From: Anastatus disparis
Lineage: Eukaryota > Arthropoda > Insecta > Hymenoptera > Eupelmidae
Length of the DNA: 64,000 nt
Direction: 5' to 3'
Assembly: GCA_017163975.1 (NCBI GenBank)
Contig: JAFFSR010000010.1
Span: 868,001-932,000 of the forward strand
Below are positions 1 to 11,435 of this stretch, piece by piece. The translations under genes were made by a program, and so were the position numbers. The notes beneath the pieces were generated by a model that worked only from the letters and a program-made list of their open reading frames with translations, did no database searches and was not told the origin of the DNA. Numbering within the stretch: position 1 is the stretch's first letter; the number at the start of each line of letters is the position of its first letter.

Positions 1-289
1 ACATTTTATTGTATCAAACATAAGGTTTTCAAGATGATAAAAACTTTTTCATTCATTTGAAGCTCACAGCTCACAGAGTTCCAATTTCCAGATATTAACA
101 CATAACTTATATTATAACAATGATCATTATTCGTTTCTTAAGTGAAATTTTTTAACATTCTATTAGATATTTTATACATTACACTATTGATATTTACAAA
201 TAAAATCTAACATCGCTCGCTAACAAACTATACGCATCGCATCGCATTTATTCATACAGCGGATAAATTCATTGGATCTTATATACACG
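1..289. other. AT-rich DNA without a recognised gene
   Basis: No open frame of useful length, no known motif and no clear repeat were seen here. Confidence 0.5.
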
Positions 290-576
290 GAGAAAGTTTT
301 GCCTCAATAAAGATGATGCGCGTCGCACTAAAAAAAGTGATGCCTTTTGCACCGTGAATCACGAATAATGCTTCGCATTTCATAATTCATGCACCACTTT
401 TTGTAGTGCATAAGCGCCGAAACACAATGCGCGATGAGACGGCGCACTGTGTTTCGTCGCCTACGGTGGCGCCTCATCGAAAAACTTGATGCATGTTCGA
501 TATTTATCGTGCATGCGAGCCACTTTGTGGAGCATTTTAAAAACGCACTATCTTTTCTGATGTGAAACTTTCTCGG
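290..576. mobile_element. small inverted-repeat element (MITE-like)
   Basis: The two ends are imperfect inverted repeats. The left begins GGAGAAAGTTTTGCCTC and the right ends GTGAAACTTTCTC. The body is clearly richer in G+C than its surroundings and contains further short palindromes such as GCGCACTGTGTTTCGTCGCC opposite GGCGCTT-type words. There is no coding capacity, so it would be non-autonomous. I could not fix a target-site duplication, so the superfamily is unknown. Confidence 0.5.
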
Positions 577-743
577 TGGACTAACTGACGTACAGTCTTA
601 CCACTTGCGGGTTACAAAAAATACGCCATCTATTATTATACTATCGAAACGTAACTGTATTGAAAAGCGGGAGATTTCAAAATACTTAGTGAATAACATA
701 AAAATTTTTATAAAATATCAACGAAATAAATGACAAATATTTT

Positions 744-1143
744 ATTTTGACTAATGTTTTTTTATGTTAACTGTTATTTAATTATATCAACAGTAGGGCT
801 GTTGATATAATTGAATTGAAACATTTGTATTGAAATAATTCATCAGTTAATTTGAGCATGTGCTTATTATTGGTTCAATTTGTAAAATTTTGTTGAAATG
901 TAAGTCACACTTTTATTTTGACTTACATTCTTTTTATTTCAACTGTTATTCAATTATATCAACAGCCGTGCTGTTGATATAATTAAATTTAAAAATTTGT
1001 ATTCAAATAATTCATCAGTTAATTTGAGCATGCACATTTTATTGATTTAATTCATAAAATTTTGTTGAAATGTAAGTCATACTTTTATTTTGACTTATGT
1101 TTTTTTATGTTAACTGTTATTCAATTATATCAACAGCCGTGCT
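744..1143. repeat. ~171-bp tandem repeat, about 2.3 copies
   Basis: The word ATTTTGACTTA recurs at 744, 915 and 1087, giving a period of 171-172 bp. Each unit carries the small palindrome ATCAACAGCCGTGCTGTTGAT and the line CATCAGTTAATTTGAGCATG. The third copy is partial. No coding potential was seen. Confidence 0.8.
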
Positions 1144-1406
1144 GTTGAATTGGCAGCACGATCGTAATTGGGCTATTTTAACTGCACAGATTCTGTTAGA
1201 TTAAAAAAATTCAGTCAGGTTAACAGCAGATCTGTTAAATCAATAACATTTCAGTTGATCTGATGAAATTTTTTTCTCAGTGTAATAAAAAACTCGCGAT
1301 AAAAAATACTGAAAAAATTCTAGCTTGTTCTTTATATGTTGAATTATCATATTTTGAAGTTTCATGCATTTCTGTACATTTTGATATAATCATAAAACAT
1401 CCTTAA

Positions 1407-1788
1407 GAGCAGGTCGTATATCTCTGTCCTTTTCTAATCAAAAAATTAATTTTTTTTGCAAAATCTAATAATTGTAGCAAAAAATAAGGAGATAGCCCCG
1501 TCTCGTATGATAAAAAGTAAGATTTTCTTTGATGAGGAAAAATTATTTTTATTGCTTCTTTTTTAAGAAAACCTTGAAAAACTTAAAAAATAGAGGTTAG
1601 GATGAACAATTCAGTTTTTCAAGGTTTTCTTAAAAACGAAGCGATAAAAATAATTTTTCCTCATAAAATAGAATCTTGCTTTTTATTATACGAGATGGGG
1701 CTCTCTTCTTATTTTTTGCTACAATTATTAATTTTTGTGAAAAAATCAATTTTTTAATTAGAAAAGGACAGATATACTCGACCTCCTC
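1407..1788. mobile_element. TTAA-GAG foldback MITE, copy 1
   Basis: This 382-bp element is flanked on both sides by TTAA (1403-1406 and 1789-1792). Its long arms are inverted copies: the left starts GAGCAGGTCGTATATCTCTG and the right ends in the complement of that pattern. It shares the subterminal word CTGTCCTTTTCTAAT with the copies at 42956, 51823 and 61618. It has no ORF of its own. TTAA targets are used by the piggyBac and Kolobok superfamilies; the GAG terminus does not look like piggyBac, so a Kolobok-type source is an inference. Confidence 0.8.
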
Positions 1789-1928
1789 TTAATCGGGATG
1801 TTGCATGAAATTTTTTTTTTAAATCCATTACATCCGTTATTAAGAAAATAAAAAAATAAAGGACACGTATTTTTTTCTTTTTTCATGAAAATGAAAACTT
1901 GAAGAGATGGAGGCAGTTGAAATTGGTG

Positions 1929-1971
1929 TGACGTCACGATTGTCATTTTGCCAATAGCAATCGTGACGTCA
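1929..1971. repeat. perfect 14-bp inverted repeat containing TGACGTCA
   Basis: TGACGTCACGATTG at 1929-1942 is exactly complementary to CAATCGTGACGTCA at 1958-1971, with a 15-bp loop. Each arm contains the palindrome TGACGTCA, which is the consensus CRE/ATF binding site. It may be the tip of a small foldback element. A regulatory role is not shown. Confidence 0.7.
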
Positions 1972-2191
1972 TTTATCATAGCGCTATATCTATATATATC
2001 AAAATTGTAATAACTTATATCGGCTGTAACTTTTGCAATTCATCATATTTTGAAAAACAAAAAAATAGGGGTCTTTTATTTTTTCGTATTCTATCTGACG
2101 GATATATTACAATTTTTAATGCAAAATGCTAATTGACTAGAAATAAATGGCACTTAAGAATATATAATTTGCTCATATTAAAAAAAAAGAT

Positions 2192-2990
2192 TCATATAAA
2201 TAATTCAATGATATATTTTTTATAAATACTATTTAGCTTTTCGGTGTCGTGTATTCTGTTACAATTTTCATAACTTTCAATATGTATCATTTTCCATGAT
2301 AATCTTCTTTTGTAATTAAATTCAATGTCAATTATGTTGGAAGGTATTATGTTGGTGTCAAAATTATGGTTTAAATTTCAACAGTGGTTAACTACTGCAG
2401 ATTTCTCTCTTTTATACTTTAAACTACTCTTATGTTCTTTAATCCTAAATTCAAATTTACGTTTAGATTGTCCAATATAGTGTATGGGGCAATCTTTGCA
2501 TTTAATTTTGTATACTACGCATGTCTGTTTTAAAAATTTAATACTGTCTTTACCTAACATTTTGTTGAAGGATATTTTATTTATGTTTTTGAAGATTAAA
2601 TTGTAATCATACTTATTTCTTATACATTGAGGTTTGGATTCTAGGTTTCGGTTGTGAAGCAGATCTATATATTTATTTTTGGTAACATTATTAGAGTTCG
2701 GAATTTTTATTAAATTAATCTGAATTTTATTTTTATGGTGATTGATGCATTTTTTTATATAGTGATGAATGAAGTTCAGGGGGTAAAAAATTTTCATGTA
2801 GAGTTTGTGAGATATATTTAAAATTGTCTTGGTGAAACTCAGATGAGGTCAATGTAATGTTTTTGTCAACTGAACTATAAATGAAAGCTATTTTTTGTGA
2901 TAATGAGCATTGTGATAAAAAGTTTAGATAAGAATTAGAATGAGTGTTTTTCCATATTAATTTGTAAGAATGTTATTATTGATATTGAAA
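2192..2990 (-). pseudogene. Penelope-like retroelement fragment with GIY-YIG endonuclease
   Basis: The minus-strand frame 2378-2797 encodes 139 residues ending in VVYKIKCKDCPIHYIGQSKR, the CxxC plus GIY-YIG signature that ends Penelope-like proteins. The same frame runs upstream to about 2990 (words such as IWKNTHSNSYLNFLSQC, the linker after the reverse transcriptase). It continues past an in-frame TGA at 2378-2380 through the usual tail (HNFDTN, IIDIEFNYKRRL, DTEKL) to a stop near 2192. Penelope elements are reverse-transcriptase retroelements that use this nuclease to nick the target. The reverse transcriptase core is absent here, so this is a 5'-truncated, dead copy. Confidence 0.85.
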
Positions 2991-3146
2991 TGTATTGACA
3001 TATCTGAAAAGTTTATTGTATTATTTGTAGGTTTTTCTAGAGTGAAATGGAGATGTTCATCAAATTGGTTAAATCTAGAATCTGTTAACTATAATAGAAA
3101 ACGGGGATAAGGGGGACTGATTAAATCTGGTCCTATAACTATATAT

Positions 3147-3453
3147 GGGACATTTCGCACCAGCTGGAAGAGCAAAAAAATAAAAATCGTTGAAACTCTA
3201 AGAATATATTCTTTTTGTTACCTAAAATATGTAGAAAAAAAATTCAAGGATTTAGATTAAAAGTATCAAGAGTTATAGATCCTTAAAATTTGAAAATTTT
3301 TCAAAATTTTTGGAAAAGTCCCAATTTTATCATTTTTTTTCTAAAAAACCTGATGTTTTAAAGGGGAATTCATAAGAATACTTTTTGTTGTAAATAAAGA
3401 GGAGAGTTAGCATGATTTTTTACATACCTGAATTTTGAAGTTTTCTATTGGTT

Positions 3454-3506
<53 letters not shown>

Positions 3507-4152
3507 GGTAATTAAAATTACTCATTATTCGCCACTTCAACAATTGCTTTTCGCGAGCTTATTTTTTTCTATTTTACATGAACTGTAAATAAAATTCTTG
3601 ATGATGTAAGTCAGAGACATCAATAAGGAGTTATGACAGTTTCAAATATATATTTTCAATATAAACAATAAATCATATCTGAAAATATATATATTGCAAA
3701 CTGTCATAACTCCTTACTGATGGCTCTGACTTGCATGATCAAAAATTTATTTCACAGTTCAAAAAATAGAAAAAAATAAGCCCGCGAAAAGCCATTTCTG
3801 AGGAGGCAAACAATGAGGATTTTCAATTACCATGTAATATATATGAGAACCAATAGAAAACTTCAAAATTCAGGTCTGTAAAAAATTATGCAAACTCTCC
3901 TCTTCATTTACAACAAGAAGTATTCTTATGAATTCCCCTCTAAAACATCAGAATTTTCAGAAAAAAATGATAAAGTTGGGACTTTTCCAAAAATTTTGAA
4001 AAATTTTCAAATTTCAAGGATCGATAGGTCTTGATACTTTCAATATAGATCCTTGAAAATTTTTTTACATATTTTAAATAATAAATAGAATATATTCTCA
4101 GAGTTTCAGCGATTTTTATTTTTTTGCTCTTTTAGTTGGTGTGAAATGTCCC
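3147..4152. mobile_element. GGGACATTTC foldback element, copy 1
   Basis: The ends GGGACATTTCGCACCAGCTGG (left) and its near-complement on the right begin long inverted arms of several hundred bases; words such as GAGCAAAAAAATAAAAATCG match across the element. A (TA)n tract lies inside at about 3460-3500, and (TA)n runs flank both ends. There is no coding capacity. It is related by its ends to the elements at 22119, 40363 and 44333. Confidence 0.75.
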
Positions 4153-4153
4153 A

Positions 4154-4190
<37 letters not shown>

Positions 4191-4539
4191 TTACACACAC
4201 AAAATTAAGACCTGGATTAATAAGTAATTAATATTATTGGAAAAAAAATATAATAATATAAATAATTTTTTATTTTTCAGAAATACAAGGGTACTTAAAA
4301 AATTTTTTTGCACAAAAACAAAAAAAATGATCAGGATACATCGGAACAATAGCGGATGGACAATATAAATTAGACGTTTTATTGAATAAATTAAGAAATG
4401 AATATTATTGGAGAAATGGAATAAAATAGTAAAAACAATTATAATAATATATTATATGCATATTCACTTATGAAAATATTGTTGTATGTTTATATATCTC
4501 TCTATATTATATAGTTGTAAGGAAATTTTCTACGACCAA
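4153..4539. other. AT-rich spacer without a recognised gene
   Basis: Apart from the (TA)n run at its start I see nothing assignable. A short frame near 4330-4428 reads GYIGTIADGQYKLDVLL but has no recognised relative. Confidence 0.4.
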
Positions 4540-4880
4540 GGTCCTCCCCAACTCTTCTTTTCCTCATCCTCTTACCTAATTTTGATCCTCTTTTTTTTCC
4601 CTTATTTTTTACGTTATTTTACGTTATTTGTTCCTCTTCCTTTTCTTTTCCTTTTCCCTTCCTCCCTTCTTCTTTTTCTCTTCTTTTGAGTTTCCTCATG
4701 CCTTCATTTTCTCTTCCTTTTCTCTTCCTCAAAAAATCCATCACTTTTTTCCGTTATTTTTACGTTATTTTAGGTTATTTTTGCTCCTCCTCAAGTAAAT
4801 CCTCAAATTTTACCTTTTTTTCGTGTTATTTTACGTTATTATCCGTTTTTGTTCCTCTTCCTTAGCTGCTCCTTAGCTCA
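4540..4880. repeat. polypyrimidine low-complexity tract
   Basis: About 340 bp are almost pure C+T on the plus strand, built from TCCTCTT, TTTTCC and recurring TACGTTATTT words. The 67-residue plus-strand frame across it (Leu/Phe/Ser only) is a by-product of composition and is not annotated as a gene. Such tracts can form triplex DNA or act as splice-acceptor decoys; neither is shown. Confidence 0.75.
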
Positions 4881-5041
4881 TCCTCTTTGATCCTCAATTT
4901 CATTTAAATCCTATCATTTGAAAAGCTTTTTGCTAATTTTTATTGTTTGCACCTACTGCTTTTACTTTAAATATATAGAACAAACATATTAAGTTAATAA
5001 TTTTTATGATAAATTTTATAAAATGTACAATTATTGCTTAA

Positions 5042-5425
5042 GAGCAGGCCGGATTCGCTGTCCTTGTCTAATTGAAATTTTTGTTATTTACTCAAGTATT
5101 AATCGGCGTATCTGCAAATTGAAGGTTAAGCGCAATAGATATTATTATTACAAATATTTATGCACAAGAAGAAAAAAATCTACCGATTTGTTTTTGAGAA
5201 AAGTAAGGAACGCAAAAATATATAAACATAAACTTTTACTTCGGTGTTCCTTACTTTTCTCAAAAACAAAGCGGTAGAATTTTTTTTTCTTGTGCATAGA
5301 TGTTCATAATAATAATATCTATTGCGCTCAACCTTTAATTTAAAGATACACCGATTAATACTTGAGTAAATAACAAACAACTCAATTGTTACTCGGTCGG
5401 TATCAGGATCTACTCCGGCCTGCCG
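5042..5425. mobile_element. TTAA-GAG foldback MITE, copy 2
   Basis: This 384-bp element has TTAA at 5038-5041 and 5426-5429. The left end GAGCAGGCCGGATTCGCTG matches the complement of the right end, which finishes CTACTCCGGCCTGCCG. The long arms give two near-identical inverted frames (plus and minus near 5023-5380) that are not genes. It sits just before the Helitron helicase remains. Confidence 0.8.
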
Positions 5426-5489
5426 TTAAAAGAATAAATGACATCAAACATGGTAAAATAGAAATTCCGCAAGCCCCCTGTGCGCAACC

Positions 5490-7014
5490 TCCACTACTAA
5501 TTATTTTGTTGAAGATTTTAATGAAAATAAAGAAAATAATGCTTTATTTGAACTTAATAATATTTTTATTAATGAATATATATCTTGTAAAGATTTTGGT
5601 TTACCTGAACCAAAAATAAATTCAATTACTTTGAATAATAATCATCATGATGAAATAGAAAGAAAAAAAATTTTTAATTAATGTATAATAAATTAAACGA
5701 TGAACAAAAATTAATTTTTGAAAATTTTAACTGAAAAAGATAATAAAAAAATATATTTTATCGGTGGTCCTGGAGGAATAGGAAAAACTTTTTTATATAA
5801 GACTTTAATATTTTATTTAATATCAATTTATAAAAAAATTTTGTCTATGGCTTGGACTGGTATTGCATCTACTTTATTACCTAAAGGAATGACAAGTCAT
5901 AAGACTTTTAGATAACCTTTAAATTTAAATACAATTAAAAATGCATTTTTAGAATTACAATCAGATAAAAAAAATTAAGAGAAGCTGATATAATAATATG
6001 GAATAAAGCATCAATGATTCTAAAAAAGCATTAGAAATAGTTAATAATACATTAAAAGATGTTTGTAATAGTAATTTTCTTTTTGGTGGAAAATTAATTA
6101 TTTTAGGTGGTGATTTTTGACAAATTTTACCAGTTGTTAAACATGGAAATAAAAATTTAATTATAGAAGAAACAATAAGAAGTTCATATTTATGGCAATT
6201 TTTAGTATATTAAAATTAATAAAAAATATTCGATCTAAAAATAAAAAATTTGCTCCATTTCTATTACGAATTGGTGATGGCAAAATAAACCCTTTCATGA
6301 TTCCAAACAAATTACAAACTAACGATATTTGTTCTAAAATTTATTCAAATATTAATAAAAATTGTTGCAAAGAAAAAATTATATTAGCTCCTCATAATGA
6401 AGATATTAATAATTTAAATAAAAAAGTATTAAATTTATTAAATGGAAAAACTGAAACATATTATAGTATTGATTATGCTACGCATAAAGGTGTTGATCAA
6501 ACTGATGATAACATTTATTTGAATTAGCAAATAGAATTTTTAAATAAAATTAAAGAAGTTTTACCATCTCATAAATTAATTTAAAAGTTAATGCTATAGT
6601 AATGTTGTTAAGAAATTCAAGTATATCGGAAGGATTATGTAATGGTACACGATTGAAAATTATAAATCTATGTAAACATAATATTGAAGCTGAAATAATA
6701 ACAGGCGATAAAAGTAGAAATAAAGTTTTTATTCCAAAAATTACTTTAAATACAGGAAATAATTCTTCATTACCATTTATTCTTTACAGAAAACAATTTC
6801 CAATTATATTAGCATTTGCAATAACTATAAATAAACCACAAGGTTAAAGTTTCGATAATGTAGGCTTATTTATAAGAAGACCATTGTTTTCACATGGTCA
6901 ATTATACGTTGCTTTGTCAAGATGTAAAACTTTTAATAATATTTATATTCAAAATAATTTAGATGATACATCAAAAATAGATAACATTGTTCGGACGGAA
7001 ATTTTCAATAAATA
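5490..7014 (+). pseudogene. Helitron helicase (PIF1-like) remnant, copy 1
   Basis: Helitrons move by rolling-circle replication using a Rep/PIF1-like helicase. Here the helicase part survives in several frames. In order they show: NEYISCKDFGLPEP (linker near 5580-5610); FIGGPGGIGKTF (Walker A, 5718-5915 frame); SMAWTGIASTLLPKGMTSHKTF (motif Ia region); FGGKLIILGGDF (near 6090); frames 6192-6527 and 6602-6847; and the C-terminal GQLYVALSRCKTFNN ending near 7014. At least four stops or frameshifts break it, and the Rep nuclease is missing. It closely resembles the minus-strand copy at 45372-47400, so both belong to one family. The matching Helitron 3' terminus lies downstream at 8837-8878. Confidence 0.85.
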
Positions 7015-7016
7015 AT

Positions 7017-7679
7017 TTATTTAAATTCTTACCATTTTTATTAATTCATTTCATTTAATTTTAACGATTAATTGATTTTTAAATTTTATTTTGTTGTGTA
7101 AATTTGATTCACTTAAAGGGTATTTTATTTTTATTTTACTAAAATTAAAGATTTTTTTCTTTTGTAAAACTTGTTTTAAATTAAATTAAAAGCTAAAACA
7201 GTTTCTGCATAGCTGTCAGAAAGTAATTAGTTGAAAATATCGGAGTGGTAGCTGTTTCGTGAGCCGCGCAACTCATGATGCAATTTTTGTCGACAAAAGC
7301 TAACAAATTTTTCAATGTGAATATTAGTGCGTGCGTAGGGCAAGCGATCAGCAAAACCCACTTTAGTGTCGGGTAGGCAACTAAGTAAAGAGTTAGTAGA
7401 CTCTTTCTCTTTCTCTCGCTTTCACATTAGAAAATTGCAATCAATGAAAATGTCAAATAAAGCAAAGGTGGACCCCTAAAAAGTCATTGATGTAAATTAT
7501 TAAATGTGTTATGCTTATTATATTTTATTTTTTTTAAATATAATAGAAACAGAATAAAATTAAACTTAAATAAAATTATAAATCCCAATTTATAAAATAT
7601 AAGTAAAATGTTTCCCAAGTTTTTTATAAAATTATTATTTAATGAAAATTAATGTTTAAACTTAATATTAATAGGAAAA
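7017..7679. other. Helitron 3' non-coding part
   Basis: This stretch lies between the helicase stop and the zinc-finger remnant. No gene, repeat or motif was recognised. A short less AT-rich island (about 7230-7400) has no identifiable content. Confidence 0.4.
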
Positions 7680-7916
7680 ATGGATGTATTTCAATGCCCG
7701 ATTTGCAAAAATTCTTAGTCTACATCTGAATTTTTAAAAATACATATAAATAGAATCCATATTAAAACTATAAGTTGTAGAACATGTGGCTTATTTATTT
7801 AAATTAAAAATATTAGAAGACATGAAAGAACTCACGTACAAAAAAAGGAATTATGTATTTATTGTAAGAAAAATTTTAGTACGAAATCTAATAGGAAACA
7901 AAAATTTATATGCTAA
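7680..7916 (+). pseudogene. broken C2H2 zinc-finger ORF inside the Helitron
   Basis: From an ATG at 7680 the frame reads MDVFQCPICKNS, stop, then STSEFLKIHINRIH, then SCRTCGLFI, stop, then IKNIRRHERTH, then ELCIYCKKNF, and ends at TAA 7914-7916. Two complete CxxC...H...H zinc fingers and the start of a third are clear, including the HERTH linker type. Two in-frame stops (TAG, TAA) make it a pseudogene. It lies between the helicase and the 3' end, so it was either an accessory ORF or a captured host exon. An AG dinucleotide just before the ATG context could be an old splice acceptor. Confidence 0.7.
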
Positions 7917-8836
7917 AAATAATTTAGTTTTATACAAAATATATGTATGAATTATGTATATATAATTAATATTACACATAAAAATTCCAAGAAGTATTTT
8001 CCAGAAATATTATTTTTTATTTATAAAAGTAAGTAAAAAATTATATAAAATTTTATAAACAATTATATTAAATAATTTTACAATATTTACAAAAATTAGA
8101 ACAAAAAGATGGAAAAAATTCTAGGTATATTGACAAAAAAAAGAATAATACATAAAAATTTTTTAAATTTCTGTTTTCAAAATTTTTAGTCATAATAAAA
8201 ACAGGTAAAATTTTTTCAATATTCTAAATTTATGAATTAGAAAAATTTTTGAATTTCTAAATACTGTTTAATAGTAAGTATAAGTAATATTTTTTTGTAT
8301 ATTTAAATATATTAAATTTAATATACATATTATTTTTAATATTTTATATTTCAGCGAATATATTTAAAAGATGTTATTTTTTATTTTTAATATATAAATA
8401 AAAAAATTATTTTTTTTATTTATTTATTGAAAAAAAAACATTTTTTAAAAATGTGAGTGGAAATAGGCCTCCTGGGGAAACCACTAAAAAAAAACGCGCC
8501 TACATATATACCTCGGTATTTAAAAATACTAGGTGGTGTGGAAAATATAGAAATATATTTATAATACAAACTTTATAAATTTAATAATTTAAGTAAAAAA
8601 ACAAAAATTTATTAATAGTATGGACATTCATAAGATATTAGTATTTATGAAAATTGGTTCTATATAAACAATAAAAACTTTTATTATATAACATCATATA
8701 AATAAGGAAAACAAAAATGGGTTTGTAATAAATATTTAAATATATTTTTGAGTATAACTTAATATATTTTAATAATTATATTTTTCACAGTTAATAAAAA
8801 TAAAAAAATAAAGATAATGTAACCTAAATAACAAAT
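7917..8836. other. Helitron 3' non-coding part, AT-rich
   Basis: Extremely AT-rich DNA up to the Helitron terminus. No gene or repeat was recognised. Confidence 0.4.
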
Positions 8837-8878
8837 AGGGGGTTGGCAAGCGGAGCGAGCAGGGAGTACCCCTTCTAG
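8837..8878 (+). other. Helitron 3' terminus (hairpin + CTAG)
   Basis: The line GGGGGTTGGCAAGCGGAGCG is followed by AGCAGGGAGTACCCCTTCTAG and then T plus a (TA)n run. A short G/C hairpin followed by CTAG in an AT target is the Helitron 3' signature. Three further copies occur at 12949, 44466 (minus) and 48339. This one lies 1.8 kb downstream of the helicase remains on the same strand. Confidence 0.8.
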
Positions 8879-9154
8879 TATATATATATATATTTGGAAA
8901 TTTTATAGATATTACATATATATTAAAAGTAAAAAGATTGGAATTTATTAAAGTATTAAATGATGAAAACATGGAGTTAGAAGAACTTATATTAACAAAT
9001 GAAATAATTTTAAATAAGGTAAATTAAATAATTTAATTTTTGCTTTCTCATAGAGAAAGCATTGTATCGGTAAAAAAAATTTTTTTCCATTTTTTCATTA
9101 ATTTGTACATATTTAGACTCAGGGAGTCGAAAAAAGTGGTTTCCAGAAAATGTC

Positions 9155-9157
<3 letters not shown>

Positions 9158-9204
<47 letters not shown>
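9158..9204. repeat. (TG)n microsatellite
   Basis: An uninterrupted TG dinucleotide array of more than 20 units. The plus- and minus-strand frames across it (poly Cys-Val or Thr-His) are not genes. Confidence 0.95.
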
Positions 9205-9213
<9 letters not shown>

Positions 9214-9214
9214 T

Positions 9215-10630
9215 CAGTACGCCAATAAGATCTCGAGAACTACTCGATGGATTAGCTTCAAATTTTGCATGCAATTTATTTTTTTGTCTAACTGGTAGGA
9301 AGCTATCGAAAATTGATCTTCTTAGATCAGTTTTTTTTAGAGCCTTTTTAAGAATTTTAAAAAAATTTTGATTTTTCATTTTTTTTATATTTTACGTAAA
9401 CTACTCGAAGAATTTTCTTGAAAATTTGTATGAACATTATTTGCGACTGCCAAAAGAAGAAAAACTTTTACCAACTGATTTTCTTAGTGCACTTTTAATT
9501 TTAGAGCATTTTGAAAATTTTGAAAAAATTTTTTTTTTTTCATTTATTTTTTATTTTACGACATCTATTCGATAGATTTGCTTCTAAATTTGTATGCAAG
9601 TTATTCGCTATTGTCTAAAGAAAACAAGCTTTGGAACACTTATTTTCTTAGCGTAGTTTTAATTTTAGAGCATTTTGAAAATTTTGGAAAAAATCTCTAT
9701 TTTTCATTTTTTTTCTATTACGCAAAAACCATTCGATAGATTTGCTTGAAAATTTTAATGGAAATCATTTGCAATGGCCTAAATAAAACAAGCTTTGAAA
9801 AACTTATTTTCTCAGTGCGGTTTTAATTTTAGAGCATTTTGAAAATTTTGAATAAAATTTTTCTAATTTTTTTTATATTTTACGTAAACTACTCGATGAA
9901 AAAGCTTCAAATTATGTATGGGAATTATTTATGATTGTCAAAATAAAATGAACTTTTGAAAACTAATTTTCTTCAATTTCCTTAGCGCACATTTAATTTT
10001 AAAGCATTTTGAAAATTTTGAAAAAATTTTTCATTTTTAATTTCTTTTCTATTGCACAAAAATCACTCGATAAACTTGCTCAAAAATTTTTATGCAAATT
10101 ATTCACTATTATCTGAATAAATCAAGCTTTGGAAAACTTATTTTCTTAGCGCAGTTTTAATTTTAGAGCATTTTGAAAATTTTGGAAAAAATGTTTATAT
10201 TTCATTTTTTTTCTATTACACAAAAGCCGTTCGACAAATTTGCTCAAAAATTTTCATACAAATTATTTGTTATTGCCTAATTAAAGCAAGCTTAGAAAAA
10301 CTTATTTTCTTAGCGCAGTTTTAATTTTAGGGTATTTTGTAAATTTTGAATAGAATTTCACTTATTTTTTGGTATTTTACGTAAACTACTATTTACGATT
10401 GCCTAAATAAAATGAACTTTTGAAAACTGGTTTTCTTAGCGTAGTTGTAACGTTAAAGCGTTTTGAAAATTTTAAAACAATGTTTATTTTTCAATTATTT
10501 GGTATTATTTGTAAACTATTCGATGAAAATGTTCCAAAATTTGTATGCAAGTTATTGGTTATAGTGTTAAGAAGACAAGCTTGGGAAAATTAATTTTATA
10601 AACGCATTTTTAATTTTAGAGCATCATAAA
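9215..10630. repeat. degenerate ~165-bp tandem satellite, about 8 units
   Basis: The line TTAGCGCAGTTTTAATTTTAG (a few changes per copy) recurs at about 9484, 9648, 9812, 9982, 10146, 10310 and 10436. Spacings are near 165 bp except the last, which is 126 bp after a deletion. Other shared words are ACGTAAACTACTCGATG, GCTTCAAAATTTGTATGCAA and AGCATTTTGAAAATTTTG. The copies are diverged, so the array is old. No coding capacity is evident. Confidence 0.85.
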
Positions 10631-10638
10631 ATCACATT

Positions 10639-10860
10639 ATGCAAATGGCAAAAGTAAGAAAGAGTAAAATTCATATAGTTTTCGTAGATATTAAGACAGC
10701 CTTCAATACAGAGGATAGGGACATTTATATTAAAATCGTATTTAAAAAAATAAAATCAAATTACTCTAACTCAATGTGCTCTATGAGAAAGCATTGCGCC
10801 AAAGCACTTGGCCGCGTTTTTTATTTCATTACATTAATAAATACAATATTCTCAATATAA
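10639..10860 (+). pseudogene. possible LINE reverse-transcriptase scrap
   Basis: A 73-codon frame includes IHIVFVDIKTAFNTEDRDIY. This resembles the first catalytic motif of non-LTR reverse transcriptases (hydrophobic-VDFxxAFDxVDR), but the second Asp is replaced by Asn. Nothing else of a LINE is visible on either side; it directly follows the satellite. It could be chance, so the call is weak. Confidence 0.35.
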
Positions 10861-10934
10861 AATGATTATTTTTTAAGGTTACAGAAGAACAAATTGATGA
10901 TAATTAAAATATAAAATATAAAATAATATTGATT

Positions 10935-11420
10935 TACTACAAAAAAATTAATGTATAAGTTTTTTTTAACAATAAAAAATAAATATGTAAGCTTGTAATA
11001 AAACATAAATTTGTAAGCGACAATGAAATTTAACGACATATTAAATAAATATTCAAAATTATTTAAACTTTCTTTTTAGTAAAAATACAAAGCAACTGTA
11101 CAAGATTCTTTAGCGACAATGAAGAATAAATATGTAAGTTTTTTATAATTACAATGGAATTTAAATTTGTAAGCTTTTATTAGCGACAGTAAAAAATAAG
11201 TCTATAAAGTTATTTCAGTAATAATAATAAATTAATCTGTAAGCTCCTTTTATCGACAACAAACAATAAATTTGTATGCTTATATGAGATTTTTTTAGCA
11301 ACAACAAACAATAGATCTGTATGCTTCAGCGACAATAATAAATAAGTTTGTAAGCTTTTTTAGCGACAATGACAAAAAAGTGTACGCTTCTTAAGCGACA
11401 ATAAAAAAAACACTCTTAAT
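10935..11420 (+). repeat. degenerate array of AGCGACAAT/TTTGTAAGC words, copy 1
   Basis: Roughly 50-bp irregular units alternate AATAAATTTGTAAGCTT with TTTTTAGCGACAATGA. The array ends in ACTCTTAATGCAGCCATATAT, a tail also found on the minus strand at about 17930-17960. This shows that the array and tail form one dispersed repeat. Confidence 0.7.
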
Positions 11421-11435
11421 GCAGCCATATATTTA

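Noticed and set aside
5180..5380. Paired plus/minus frames of similar sequence
   Set aside because: They are the two arms of a foldback MITE read on opposite strands.
9119..9379. Open frames over the (TG)n array
   Set aside because: Poly Cys-Val and Thr-His stretches come from the microsatellite.
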